A DNA stretch of 64,000 bases from Shewanella cutis. GTDB taxonomy: Bacteria; Pseudomonadota; Gammaproteobacteria; Enterobacterales; Shewanellaceae. Below are positions 17,446-24,544 of this stretch, piece after piece; the stretch's first letter is position 1; every line of letters starts with the position of its first letter. The translations under genes and the position numbers were made by a program. The notes under the pieces are model-generated. The model was not told the DNA's origin, ran no database searches, and saw only the letters and a list, made by a program, of their open reading frames with translations. The DNA lies in assembly GCF_022410515.1 (NCBI RefSeq), contig NZ_JACSDI010000001.1, forward strand, positions 1 to 64,000. Reading direction: 5' to 3'.

Positions 17446-17914
17446 CAGTTACCTGTACTTTGCTACGGGCCGATGGGGTTAGCCCAAATTCTACGAGATA
17501 GGCCTTAAATCGCCTGTCGGCATCGGCCAACATTTGCACGGCTGGGTTTGCCTTCATTAGCATTTGCTCGACTTGGGTGACTTCGCGGGTATCTTCGTCG
17601 ATGTTTTCGCCGATGATTTTGATACTTTGGTACGTTCGGCCGTTTTGTTTTATTTCGTCCCTCAGGTCGAGGATTTCTGAGTAGACGTCGCACAACCGCT
17701 CAAGCGCCATGCCGTCGGCCAGCGTGAGCACGCCCATGTCTTTAAGCAGTTTTGTTAGCTTTTTCCATGCTGCTTTTGCTCTTGGGCTGAGATAAGCCGG
17801 CATTCGCGGGATACCCGCTTCTAGCTTTGGCTCTTTTTTATTGAGCGGCCGTTTGCCTGGGTTGCCTGTAACGAGCTTGAGCGCGGTTGGCGTGGTTTTT
17901 CGTCCTACTGCCAC
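17402..17914 (-). CDS. terminase small subunit (P27 family)
   Basis: The 170-residue product opens GRKTTPTALKLVTGNPGKRPLNKKEP, the signature of P27-type small terminases, followed by PAYLSPRAKAAWKKL and a helical C-terminus. It recognises the packaging start and loads TerL. HNH endonuclease and TerL flank it, the standard HK97 order. Confidence 0.92.
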   Translation of the reverse strand: MAVGRKTTPTALKLVTGNPGKRPLNKKEPKLEAGIPRMPAYLSPRAKAAWKKLTKLLKDMGVLTLADGMALERLCDVYSEILDLRDEIKQNGRTYQSIKIIGENIDEDTREVTQVEQMLMKANPAVQMLADADRRFKAYLVEFGLTPSARSKVQVTDGDKKKDEIDEFFG

Positions 17915-17925
17915 GTTTTACCTCA

Positions 17926-18255
17926 CTACTTGTTCCAATGGTGATTTGGGTCTGTTGGCTTGCCGCTTTCGTCTGCGCCAAGCTTTACGCCCCTGCTCTC
18001 CATTATTTTTTTGGTGCTATCGTGGCAAGGCTTGCACAGCGGTTGCCAGTTATTGGTATCCCAAAATAGGGCTTGGTCGCCTTTGTGCGGCGTTTTGTGG
18101 TCCACTACTGTTGCGGCGGTGATAATGCCTTTTTGCTCGCAGAAGCAGCACAGCGGATTGCGCTTTAAAAAGGTTTCACGGGCTTTTTGCCAGCGTCCAC
18201 CGTAACCGCGTTCGGCGGTTTTGCGTTTGTCATCGCGCCAGCTGGGTTGGCTCAT
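17926..18255 (-). CDS. HNH endonuclease (packaging-associated)
   Basis: The 109-residue product has a zinc CxxC (CCFCEQKG), the HNH core VVDHKTPHKGD, a central Asn in TNNWQPLC, and CKPCHDSTKK, so all catalytic and zinc positions look intact. HNH proteins next to the terminase, such as HK97 gp74, are needed for cos cleavage and packaging in several siphophages. This suggests that the phage packages from cos ends. It overlaps the upstream gene by 4 bases. Confidence 0.9.
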   Translation of the reverse strand: MSQPSWRDDKRKTAERGYGGRWQKARETFLKRNPLCCFCEQKGIITAATVVDHKTPHKGDQALFWDTNNWQPLCKPCHDSTKKIMESRGVKLGADESGKPTDPNHHWNK

Positions 18256-18611
18256 AGTTCGCCGGAGCCATCCAAATAAGCTGTTTTTGTTTCTTCAACT
18301 GGTTCTGCGGCAATCATTTGATCAACGATGTCCAGATTACTATTTACCAGCTGGCTGATAGCTGTGGTTTGGGCAGTCATGGCTGCGGTTAGCGCTTGCA
18401 TCGAGTTGATTAAATCGTCTTGCTTGCTTTGTTTGATAACTGGCGGCTTGGTTTTGCCCTGAAATGCTGGGTATGTGGAATTTAATGCCGTTACATTTAC
18501 CCAATCAGCGGGTACCAATGGCACTAATTCTTTTTGACCATTGCCAATATTGGATTCGATAGCTGGCACTGAAACGATGGCGCCATTGAAGATCACCACG
18601 ACTTTATTCAT
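18252..18611 (-). CDS. hypothetical protein, 119 aa
   Basis: Located between holin and HNH genes and overlapping both neighbours (8 and 4 bases). The first 55 residues are mixed. The middle (about 60-100) is a polar helix rich in Gln/Thr/Met that could form a coiled coil. No membrane segment or catalytic motif. Not recognised. Confidence 0.6.
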   Translation of the reverse strand: MNKVVVIFNGAIVSVPAIESNIGNGQKELVPLVPADWVNVTALNSTYPAFQGKTKPPVIKQSKQDDLINSMQALTAAMTAQTTAISQLVNSNLDIVDQMIAAEPVEETKTAYLDGSGEL

Positions 18612-18873
18612 TTCTATCGTCCATATTGATTACGTTTAGGTTGCCAGCTTTGATCGCGGCCATTCTGGCTTCGTGAAATTCCTTGTCCTGCTTACGCTTC
18701 TCTTGTGTTCGACGATATTGAACAAGGAAAAGTGCGACTGTTGATGCGATACCAAGCAACAACGCAATATTGTTGAGTGACAAAAAGCCGCCTATTGCTG
18801 TTGAGATTGAAGCGACATAGCTTCCAGTTGTCGTTGCTTTATCCATAATTGGCGCCAAGGGTTTGATATTCAT
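18604..18873 (-). CDS. putative holin
   Basis: The 89-residue product has a hydrophobic stretch from about 18 to 50 (two short helices, with SLNNIALLLGIASTVALFL the stronger) followed by a charged C-terminus (QYRRTQEKRKQDKEF). This is the layout of small phage holins. It is next to Rz/Rz1 and the endolysin, and GGAGG precedes the ATG at 18873. It would form membrane lesions that time lysis. Called from topology and context rather than from a clear family match. Confidence 0.7.
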   Translation of the reverse strand: MNIKPLAPIMDKATTTGSYVASISTAIGGFLSLNNIALLLGIASTVALFLVQYRRTQEKRKQDKEFHEARMAAIKAGNLNVINMDDRNE

Positions 18874-18886
18874 TATTAGCCTCCGA

Positions 18887-19174
18887 TCACTCGGTAGACA
18901 GTTTCGACTTTTGCTCGTTAATCCAATTCTCTAGTGACAACCAATCGAGGTCACATAGAGAAATGACTCTTATCAACGAGATGTTGTATTCAGAAAGATC
19001 TTGGTTTTTCTTGCTGGAATACGGCGGAACGATGCACTGGCTGATCAGTTCCTTGGGCGGAAAAACATACTGAATCTTGGTTACGGTAACGGTTAGCACA
19101 TCTGGCGGACTGCTCGAGCACGCTGTTAACAGCATCAGGGATAACAGTAGCGCCCCAAGATAGCGTTTTTTCAT
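18887..19174 (-). CDS. Rz1-like outer membrane spanin lipoprotein
   Basis: The 95-residue product starts MKKRYLGALLLSLMLLTACSS, a signal sequence with lipobox LTAC. A Pro-containing segment follows (SSPPDVL, YVFPPKEL). It begins inside the Rz gene in another frame and extends past its end, as in many Rz/Rz1 pairs. It would bridge to the inner-membrane spanin and fuse the membranes at lysis. Confidence 0.85.
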   Translation of the reverse strand: MKKRYLGALLLSLMLLTACSSSPPDVLTVTVTKIQYVFPPKELISQCIVPPYSSKKNQDLSEYNISLIRVISLCDLDWLSLENWINEQKSKLSTE

Positions 19175-19514
19175 CGCTGGACCTTTCGAATACCTGAGTT
19201 AACTCTTTGGTGGATTGCTCGAACTCGCGCTTAATCTCATTTCGTGACCTTTCACGATCGCTCAAGGCCTTGGCCAGCAAGGCAAGATTGCCGAGCAAGG
19301 TTTGTTTGTCTTTTTCTGCAGTTTCGAGTGATGAAGTCACCGATGATAAATTTTTTTGCAGCTCGGAACGGGCAAGCTCAGATTTATCCAAATTTGCATT
19401 TAATAGCGCAATTTGCCCCTTATTGATCACAAAAAAGGCCGTGAATACGCCTATCAAAACAATCAGCAAAACGATAAGTAAGGCAATGATTTTACTTGAT
19501 AATGTTGAAAGCAT
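18990..19514 (-). CDS. Rz-like inner membrane spanin
   Basis: The 174-residue product has one N-terminal membrane helix (about 8-30) followed by a long periplasmic coiled coil (about 35-120), the i-spanin design. The C-terminal third overlaps the Rz1 gene in another frame, so its Arg/Gln/Ser-rich sequence is probably constrained by that overlap. It lies between endolysin and holin. Confidence 0.82.
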   Translation of the reverse strand: MLSTLSSKIIALLIVLLIVLIGVFTAFFVINKGQIALLNANLDKSELARSELQKNLSSVTSSLETAEKDKQTLLGNLALLAKALSDRERSRNEIKREFEQSTKELTQVFERSSDEKTLSWGATVIPDAVNSVLEQSARCANRYRNQDSVCFSAQGTDQPVHRSAVFQQEKPRSF

Positions 19515-19666
19515 TTTTATAGCCTAAATTCGCCAGAAAAAAAGGTCTCATTTCGCGGTTTTGCATAAAACTGGATGCGCACGGTCAGTTAGGCAAAAGC
19601 CCTGAAGTTTTGACCCTCCCCACCCCTTAAACTGCAAAATGCTTAATTTTCAATAATTTACTAATC

Positions 19667-20179
19667 TCAATTGAGAGCATCTAGGCAGTCGCGGTGCCGC
19701 TGCTGCGCCCGCAGCCACACGCCATAGCAGCGCTTGTTGCCAGGCGTTGAACAGTCATAGCCAGCGACGGTGCGATACTGTGGCAGCAGCAACGCATCAC
19801 ATGATTGTTTATATTCACCTTGGATGAGATGGCCACGCATCGGAGAGGCTAACCAACGGCCAATGCCGTATTGGTACGTCCAATCGATGTAAAAATCGTA
19901 AGATGCTTGGTTGAGCTCCACGTTCGGAAGGCTTGCTCGAAAGCGTTGCTCATCCTTACCGATATGTGCTTTAACGATTTTAAGTGCGTTAATTGGGGTG
20001 GTGGTTTCGCCTGACTGTACTGGTCGTCCATCTGCATGATAGGTGGACCCAAACCCAAATGTAGGCCGATCACCTTTAACCGGAATCTCAGCAACAGGCG
20101 AGAACCCTTCAGATGAAACCAAGGTGATCAGTGCAGCAGCTGATAAGCTCAGTCCTGTGACTAATACCTTATTGCGCAT
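19667..20179 (-). CDS. endolysin (GH24 lysozyme, probable SAR type)
   Basis: The 170-residue product has the GH24 catalytic Glu in SSEGFSP (E24) and the following FGFGST segment. The N-terminus (VLVTGLSLSAAALITLV) is a weak hydrophobic signal of the signal-anchor-release kind, so export would not need the holin. It cleaves peptidoglycan glycan chains. Two Cys pairs near the C-terminus (DCSTPGNKRC, DCLDAL) may be disulfide-bonded. Confidence 0.9.
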   Translation of the reverse strand: MRNKVLVTGLSLSAAALITLVSSEGFSPVAEIPVKGDRPTFGFGSTYHADGRPVQSGETTTPINALKIVKAHIGKDEQRFRASLPNVELNQASYDFYIDWTYQYGIGRWLASPMRGHLIQGEYKQSCDALLLPQYRTVAGYDCSTPGNKRCYGVWLRAQQRHRDCLDALN

Positions 20180-20182
20180 GAT

Positions 20183-20446
20183 TTACTTACCAATCCGTGG
20201 GGAACCTAACGGACCTGTATCTGGTGCTTTGGCAGCCATGAGCTTAAAGCTTTCTACCTGCAACGCTTCAGCTTCTGATAATAGTTTGATGATTTGAAGA
20301 TTGTTTGACTTAACCTTCTCTGCTAATTCACTTTTATCATGTGCAACACGCGCCGTCTTTTCAGCGACTTCTTCTTGCAGTTGTTTAAGCAGCAACTCGA
20401 GCTTGAATCCATTTGGATTAGTAACACTCATCAAAATCTTATTCAT
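20183..20446 (-). CDS. hypothetical coiled-coil protein, 87 aa
   Basis: Placed 3 bases upstream of the endolysin ATG and so in the lysis transcript. Residues 15-65 form a charged heptad-like helix; the C-terminus is short and Gly/Pro-containing. It has no membrane segment, so it is not an obvious holin or antiholin. Function unknown. Confidence 0.6.
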   Translation of the reverse strand: MNKILMSVTNPNGFKLELLLKQLQEEVAEKTARVAHDKSELAEKVKSNNLQIIKLLSEAEALQVESFKLMAAKAPDTGPLGSPRIGK

Positions 20447-20463
20447 AGATGCCCCAAAACAAA

Positions 20464-20487
20464 AAGCCCCGGCGATGGCCGAGGCTT
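20464..20487 (-). terminator. hairpin upstream of lysis genes
   Basis: Interrupted stem AAGCC-CGG/CCG-GGCTT with a 6-nt loop, then TTTTTGTTTTG on the minus strand. It is the first of two close hairpins before the lysis cassette and could insulate late genes from early leftward transcription. Confidence 0.55.
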
Positions 20488-20514
20488 GAATAAACTCAAA
20501 GGTACAGATAGCAA

Positions 20515-20537
20515 AAAGCCACCGTTCTGGTGGCTTT
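20515..20537 (-). terminator. second hairpin upstream of lysis genes
   Basis: Perfect 9-bp stem (AAAGCCACC/GGTGGCTTT) with a 5-nt loop and T5 on the minus strand. Its stem core (AAGCCACC/GGTGGCTT) is the same as in the hairpin at 1438-1458. Confidence 0.6.
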
Positions 20538-20643
20538 AGATGCTATAACCCGCATTGTTATAGCAGGATAGTAAAACTTAATGCTTGGGTAAATCATTCT
20601 GTTAAACCGATTTTGTGGATTGTTTCAGTTACAAGAGACAAAA

Positions 20644-20663
20644 AAGCCCTCAATCGAGGGCTT
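20644..20663 (-). terminator. terminator after HTH-like gene
   Basis: Perfect 8-bp stem (AAGCCCTC/GAGGGCTT), 4-nt loop, T-rich on the minus strand, just past the stop of the 20679-21194 gene. With the two hairpins further on, it marks a likely early/late boundary; a Q-dependent late promoter could lie at about 20.5-20.65 kb, but I could not define one. Confidence 0.6.
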
Positions 20664-20678
20664 GTTGATGCAAAAGTT

Positions 20679-21194
20679 TTAACCCAACAATCTTAGCTTG
20701 CTGCTTTTCGATTTATTTTCTGCTCGCTTTCTTGAAAAATCGACAGCATCAATAGAATCTCCGACTTTTAAACCCGCCGCTCTGATTTTTGCAATAATCG
20801 TAGAGTGCGATATATCAAGCCCAAGCTTCTTTGCTATTTCTCGCGAATAAAGTGGCTTTTTGTTGTAGTAGTAAACTGCTCGCCGCGTTCTTGTGCGCTT
20901 TTGCTTTGAGATCTTTTCTTTTGTGATTGGGTTTTTATCGAGACTTTCAATAAGCTCAACAACGCGATTTTGTGATCTAAGCACACATTTAAGTAAATCG
21001 TGAGGCATTGCCAATTCAAGCCGGCTTATTAGCATGTGAAGCTCATATATCGCTGAAAAATCTGGGCTATCGTCACATTGCTTATCTAGCCACTTTTCGA
21101 CCTTATCGCAACTAATACAATGCAATCTAGCAAGTATTTCTTGCTCGATTGGATATTGCTTATGTGTTGAAATATATATTCTTTTATATTCCAT
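20679..21194 (-). CDS. hypothetical HTH-containing protein, 171 aa
   Basis: Residues about 110-155 look like a helix-turn-helix (LYSREIAKKLGLDISHSTIIAKIRAAG split over two helices), flanked by a basic stretch (KQKRTRTRR) and a basic tail. The N-terminal half is helical with Cys/His residues. It is the last gene before the lysis region and is framed by terminators. Probably a DNA-binding protein, but the target is unknown. Confidence 0.6.
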   Translation of the reverse strand: MEYKRIYISTHKQYPIEQEILARLHCISCDKVEKWLDKQCDDSPDFSAIYELHMLISRLELAMPHDLLKCVLRSQNRVVELIESLDKNPITKEKISKQKRTRTRRAVYYYNKKPLYSREIAKKLGLDISHSTIIAKIRAAGLKVGDSIDAVDFSRKRAENKSKSSKLRLLG

Positions 21195-21221
21195 TTTACA
21201 CCTTGCCGTATTTGTAATTTA

Positions 21222-21243
21222 AAAGCCCTCGTTAGAGGGCTTT
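21222..21243 (-). terminator. terminator after Aca2-like gene
   Basis: Perfect 9-bp stem (AAAGCCCTC/GAGGGCTTT), 4-nt loop, located 15 bases past the stop of the Aca2-like gene. On the minus strand it is followed by TTTAA only, so its strength is uncertain. Confidence 0.55.
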
Positions 21244-21257
21244 ATCTACTTAGATTT

Positions 21258-21611
21258 TTAAATAGTTTCTTCTGCTCGCCAAATATCTGCTTGTTGCTCA
21301 CTCACAAGTTGAGCAGATACTGATTGCGCTAAACGCCACTTGAGCACGCTTGCGCCAGTGACGGCTTTAAAATCTTCATACTCTGCAAAATACTGATACA
21401 TCGGATCATCTGCACAGTATTCAACTTGCAGCAACTCAACGCGGTTGAGTGCCAACATTTGCATAGTTTGCGCAACGTCCGCTGGTACTGCTCTATCGCC
21501 TTTTTCCCAGCGCTGCCAAGTTCTAGGCTCGCAATCTCCTATGTGCTGCGCGGCCTCTGTCACATCTAAAAATAATAATGTGCGCAGCTGTTTAAGTTCG
21601 GTATTAGTCAT
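21258..21611 (-). CDS. Aca2-like HTH regulator (DUF1870 family)
   Basis: The 117-residue product begins MTNTELKQLRTLLFLDVTEA and continues with an HTH (AAQHIGDCEPRTWQRWEKGDRAVP). This matches my memory of the DUF1870/Aca2 family, whose members repress anti-CRISPR operons by binding inverted repeats, and in one studied case also RNA. The C-terminal half (YFAEYEDFKAVTGASVLKWRLAQSVSAQL) also fits family pattern and supports dimerisation. It lies last in a three-gene group after two unknown small genes with duplicated operators. Its SD is GAGG, 5 bases before the ATG. Name not given because homology was not computed. Confidence 0.72.
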   Translation of the reverse strand: MTNTELKQLRTLLFLDVTEAAQHIGDCEPRTWQRWEKGDRAVPADVAQTMQMLALNRVELLQVEYCADDPMYQYFAEYEDFKAVTGASVLKWRLAQSVSAQLVSEQQADIWRAEETI

Positions 21612-21627
21612 AAAAACCTCTATAAAA

Positions 21628-21646
21628 AAGGGGCGCTAAGCCCCTT
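21628..21646 (-). terminator. hairpin between the small acidic gene and the Aca2-like gene
   Basis: 7-bp stem (AAGGGGC/GCCCCTT) with a 5-nt loop and TTTT following on the minus strand. It ends close to the SD of the regulator gene, so it may attenuate regulator expression or act as an RNA control element. Confidence 0.55.
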
Positions 21647-21651
21647 AATGA

Positions 21652-21945
21652 TTATGCTTCTAAAATTTCTTCAACTGCTTCGATGATGTAACCAAACGGG
21701 ACATAATCAATAGCAGGCATTAGTGAAGGCTTATCAGTTAAATCAAACACTGAGCAAAGTTCATCAACCATGTTGTAGCGAATATTGCTGTCAGTGTATT
21801 CAACAGATTTAAAATCACCTTCGCTGTCATAGTTAACATGCTCAGCTAATTCAACACGGCCAAGATCGGTGACTAGATCAAATTTAACCATATCGAAGTC
21901 AGTGATTGTTTCAATGCGGACGTTTTCAATGCGGAATGTAGTCAT
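21652..21945 (-). CDS. unknown acidic small protein, candidate anti-CRISPR
   Basis: The 97-residue product (MTTFRIENVRIETITDFDMV...) is strongly acidic, with many Asp/Glu in the second half and no known motif. Small acidic proteins encoded directly upstream of Aca regulators are often anti-CRISPRs, some of them DNA mimics; applying that here is inference. I use the ATG at 21945. An in-frame GTG at 21957 would add four residues, but the GTGAG there is better explained as the SD, as in the paralogous leader at 22.4 kb. Not similar, as far as I remember, to AcrIF9 or AcrIF10. Confidence 0.6.
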   Translation of the reverse strand: MTTFRIENVRIETITDFDMVKFDLVTDLGRVELAEHVNYDSEGDFKSVEYTDSNIRYNMVDELCSVFDLTDKPSLMPAIDYVPFGYIIEAVEEILEA

Positions 21946-21956
21946 GATATATCTCA

Positions 21957-22027
21957 CTTTTTTGAGTCGATTCGAGCCACTCCCGAACCGTTAAATATAT
22001 TATGGTCGCAATCGCGACCGATTGCAA
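21957..22027 (-). promoter_or_regulatory. promoter/operator block A (duplicated element)
   Basis: Minus-strand promoter with -35 TTGCAA (22022-22027), 17-bp spacer and -10 CATAAT (21999-22004). The spacer holds a palindrome GGTCGC-N4-GCGACC (22004-22019). A second inverted repeat, GGTTCG-N9-CGAATC (21969-21989), lies in the predicted 5' leader. Nearly the same block occurs at 22402-22474. Confidence 0.7.
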
Positions 22028-22035
22028 TTGTTTTA

Positions 22036-22392
22036 TTAAAAATATTCGTAAGTTAAGAAACCATCTGCAACGCTTGCATCAATCCAGAACTTGCCGACTT
22101 TACCTGCTGCGTACTCTTCGTTATACGCAGTTAGTGAAGTGAATACACGCAAAACGCGAGAGTTTTGTTTAATGTATTGGGCGATATGTGAAGCGGTGTA
22201 AGTCGGTGCTAAGCGCACTCTTGGTGCGAAACGATTTGCGCGATCACGTGGAGCTAGCTCGCCTTTGCAGTTTTTTAAGTGATTTTGAACTGCATTAAGA
22301 GCTAGTTTAAATGCTACAGCGTAATTACCAACGGCTTTAACTGTGCCACGAGCCATTTCGTGTGCTGCTTTGAAGATTTCTGATTTTTTCAT
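22036..22392 (-). CDS. unknown 118-aa protein, candidate anti-CRISPR or anti-defence gene
   Basis: The product begins MKKSEIFKAAHEMARGTVKA, an N-terminal helical segment I have seen in various small phage and plasmid proteins. A basic, Arg-rich middle follows (about 50-65), then an aromatic-rich C-terminus (WIDASVADGFLTYEYF). It has its own copy of the promoter/operator block and the same GTGAG ribosome site as the next gene. Function is not known; context makes it a co-regulated partner of the acidic gene and the Aca2-like repressor. Confidence 0.6.
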   Translation of the reverse strand: MKKSEIFKAAHEMARGTVKAVGNYAVAFKLALNAVQNHLKNCKGELAPRDRANRFAPRVRLAPTYTASHIAQYIKQNSRVLRVFTSLTAYNEEYAAGKVGKFWIDASVADGFLTYEYF

Positions 22393-22401
22393 TTTGCTAT
22401 C

Positions 22402-22474
22402 TCACTTTGTTGAGTTGATTCGACCCTTGCCGAACCTTTAAATATATTATGGTCGCAACTGCGACCGATAGCAA
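22402..22474 (-). promoter_or_regulatory. promoter/operator block B (duplicated element)
   Basis: -35 TTGCTA (22469-22474), 17-bp spacer, -10 CATAAT (22446-22451), palindrome GGTCGC-N4-GCGACC (22451-22466) in the spacer, and GGTTCG-N8-CGAATC (22417-22436) in the leader. The stems are identical to block A while the loop bases differ, as expected for a conserved protein-binding DNA or RNA hairpin. Confidence 0.7.
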
Positions 22475-22479
22475 GCGAA

Positions 22480-23091
22480 TTATAAATTATTTTTCAATTT
22501 ATTTTTCTTGTACCAATTTCTAAAGTAGGCGTTGAGTGTTTTTCGATAAGCAAGATAAGCGTTATAGTCTGATTCTTTTAGCTTTTTAACATAAGCAGAA
22601 CGCCAAACATTGCTGTATTCGTTTTGCTTTTGAATGATGAGTTGTTGCTGATCAGCGGGTAACGCGTGCAGTCTTTTAAGCCGCAGTTGATAGCGTTTTT
22701 GCTCATAGATGTGATCGGCAGCTCGCCTTGCGCTGTGCCGCTGCTTGTTGTGATCAGGATTTATCCCAATCAATTTATAGTAGCGGCGCTTGTGCTTGGC
22801 TTTTAGCTGTTCGCGCTGGCACAGTTCAGAGCATGTTGTGCGCTTAACCCCCCAATCATCATTTATAATTGGGGCTCCGCAAATCACGCACGGGCCACGG
22901 CGGCAGGTTTTGCACGCTGGAACGTGGCCTTTAACGAGTGACCCTTGATCAACTTCAAGGGTATTTCCGCAAATACAGCGGCAGAGCCACACTTTTACAG
23001 AGTTGCGACCATGCTGCACTCGGCCAACGCATCGCAGTACGTGCAGCGAGTAAAAATAATGATCGGTGTAGTCGCGCTCAATCCCTGCCAT
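22480..23091 (-). CDS. zinc-finger-like phage protein, about 203 aa
   Basis: The N-terminal half holds several Cys pairs: CRCICGN, CKTCRRGPCVICG and CSELCQR, suggesting two zinc sites. The C-terminal half is very basic and rich in Lys/Arg/Tyr, probably nucleic-acid binding. I prefer the ATG at 23091 (MAGIERDY) to a TTG at 23106. No nuclease motif is clear. It is the first gene after an AT-rich 170-bp gap. Function unknown. Confidence 0.6.
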   Translation of the reverse strand: MAGIERDYTDHYFYSLHVLRCVGRVQHGRNSVKVWLCRCICGNTLEVDQGSLVKGHVPACKTCRRGPCVICGAPIINDDWGVKRTTCSELCQREQLKAKHKRRYYKLIGINPDHNKQRHSARRAADHIYEQKRYQLRLKRLHALPADQQQLIIQKQNEYSNVWRSAYVKKLKESDYNAYLAYRKTLNAYFRNWYKKNKLKNNL

Positions 23092-23264
23092 TTTCGATAA
23101 TTTCAATTTATTTGATTGACAAATTTAATCTTTTAGCAGTTTAATTGAAAGCTTTTTGATTAAAAACGTTTAGCTAAACTATTGATTTTGTGAAATTTAA
23201 CTATATAGCTGAATTGATCACATATAGCTGAATTTATTACTTATCACTTAACTGATTTAAGCTG

Positions 23265-23588
23265 TCACGATACTAAACTCATACCGCGTTCAATGTCTAT
23301 TCCTGTTGGGACAAACACGATCTTAAGCCCTATCTTCTTGGCGTAGTAATACTCGGCAGTGGCACCGGCAGACCTGCGCCAACCCGGCAACATCACAATC
23401 TCACTGCAAGCGCGGATCATGGCGTAACAGATATCCATGTACTGTGGTTCGGTTAGGCCAAACGGCAGGCCAGCAGAGTGCAGCACTACTCTGCCAGTTG
23501 CCTCCAACTGCTCGGCCGCTTTAAAGAATGCCTGCTTGTTGATCTCGACATTGCCGCTTATTGGGCCAGCGATGTAGGTGGCAATCAC
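23265..23588 (-). CDS. DUF4406 protein (deoxyribosyltransferase-like fold)
   Basis: The 107-residue product shows the family pattern: YIAGPISG at the N-terminus, VLHSAGLP in the middle, then IRACSEIVMLPGWRRSAGATAEYYYAKKIGLKIVF. This is the nucleoside 2-deoxyribosyltransferase-like fold common in phage early regions. GTG start at 23588 overlaps the upstream stop by 4 bases. It may act on nucleotides; the substrate is unknown. Confidence 0.82.
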   Translation of the reverse strand: MIATYIAGPISGNVEINKQAFFKAAEQLEATGRVVLHSAGLPFGLTEPQYMDICYAMIRACSEIVMLPGWRRSAGATAEYYYAKKIGLKIVFVPTGIDIERGMSLVS

Positions 23589-23794
23589 TTACCACCCCGT
23601 TTAGTAAACTTGTATAGCTTTACATAGCGCTTAAAAAATATCGGAATCAACCCAATGCAATGGGTTCTGATCTTATCGTGCTGCTTAGTGATATCCGACA
23701 AACACTCTTGGCAGACTTCTTTGATGTCGGCCGTTTGGTACTGTCCACTTAGCGCAGTGGTTGGCTTTTTAGCAGTACAAATATCGCAAGCCAT
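23585..23794 (-). CDS. hypothetical small zinc-binding protein, 69 aa
   Basis: Contains CDICTAKKP near the N-terminus and CQECLSD at about 33, a likely CxxC-CxxC zinc site, then a basic C-terminus (KRYVKLYKFTKRGGK). Overlaps both neighbours by one or four bases, so it is part of a coupled chain. Not recognised. Confidence 0.6.
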   Translation of the reverse strand: MACDICTAKKPTTALSGQYQTADIKEVCQECLSDITKQHDKIRTHCIGLIPIFFKRYVKLYKFTKRGGK

Positions 23795-24012
23795 TAATCT
23801 TCTCCTGCCTGTTCTGTGGAAATAAGCACCGTTACATTTCTATCAAGCGTGTCTTTTTTTGCGAAATCCACTCCAACGAATGAATTTTTCGTAGGAACAC
23901 CAAACGATCGGCAAATATCCTCTTCACTGAAAAAATCCTCTACTTCTAAAGAATCAGACAGAGGATTGATGCTTATTAAAGCTTTTGGTTTTAGTTCATT
24001 TTTAATTGCCAT
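23794..24012 (-). CDS. hypothetical protein, 72 aa
   Basis: Short soluble acidic protein in an overlapping gene chain (one-base overlap on each side). No motif recognised. Confidence 0.5.
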   Translation of the reverse strand: MAIKNELKPKALISINPLSDSLEVEDFFSEEDICRSFGVPTKNSFVGVDFAKKDTLDRNVTVLISTEQAGED

Positions 24013-24227
24013 TACTCTTCCCCTGCTTGCTCGATTGCATCGCGCACTGCCTCAGGCCATTCGCCAACTAACAGATCGGTACCGTCATCAAAGTGAATCT
24101 TGGTACCATTGAAGCCATTACTACTATGCATACTAAAATGCTTGATTCTATCCAGAACAACAAAGCTGTTTTCGCCATGATGGAAAGGTTTAAAAGATGC
24201 GACTTTACTCACTGCGGTTATCTCCAT
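24012..24227 (-). CDS. hypothetical protein, 71 aa
   Basis: Small His/Phe-rich protein ending in an acidic helix (WPEAVRDAIEQAGEE). The gene after it ends in a similar AGED motif, a hint of shared junction sequence between neighbouring cassettes. Overlaps the P-loop gene by 10 bases. Function unknown. Confidence 0.5.
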   Translation of the reverse strand: MEITAVSKVASFKPFHHGENSFVVLDRIKHFSMHSSNGFNGTKIHFDDGTDLLVGEWPEAVRDAIEQAGEE

Positions 24228-24484
24228 CTGTCTGCGCGATTGCGCTTTCTGTCTGATTTATTACGGCGGCTTAAGTGGCGAATTTCAGCAGGCTCTTTTA
24301 GGCAATCTGGCAAGGTTATCTCCACCGAACAAGAAACATCACCGTCAACCTTCGTCACGCGATTTGACTCTGCTATTACCACTTTATGACTTAGATCTAA
24401 CTTTAGATTTAACTCCATTAATACCCTTCTAAGCATCGACTTACCTACACCATCACCACCAATCAAAACGATTGTCTTACTCAT
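24218..24484 (-). CDS. small P-loop protein, 88 aa
   Basis: Starts MSKTIVLIGGDGVGKSML, a clear Walker A, but is far shorter than known NTPases and has no Walker B that I can see, so it may be a truncated ATPase or a minimal nucleotide-binding protein. GAGGAAG precedes the ATG at 24484. The C-terminus is very basic. It follows the internal recombinase gene. Confidence 0.55.
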   Translation of the reverse strand: MSKTIVLIGGDGVGKSMLRRVLMELNLKLDLSHKVVIAESNRVTKVDGDVSCSVEITLPDCLKEPAEIRHLSRRNKSDRKRNRADRWR

Positions 24485-24544
24485 TAAATATCTTCCTCTT
24501 TTGAAGATGCATAAATCGCCTTGAAAGCCACAACCCACAAGGCT

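Noticed and set aside
21652..22392. Match of the two small genes to known AcrIF9 or AcrIF10 sequences
   Set aside because: Compared with what I remember of these proteins, length and sequence differ. They remain candidates by context only.
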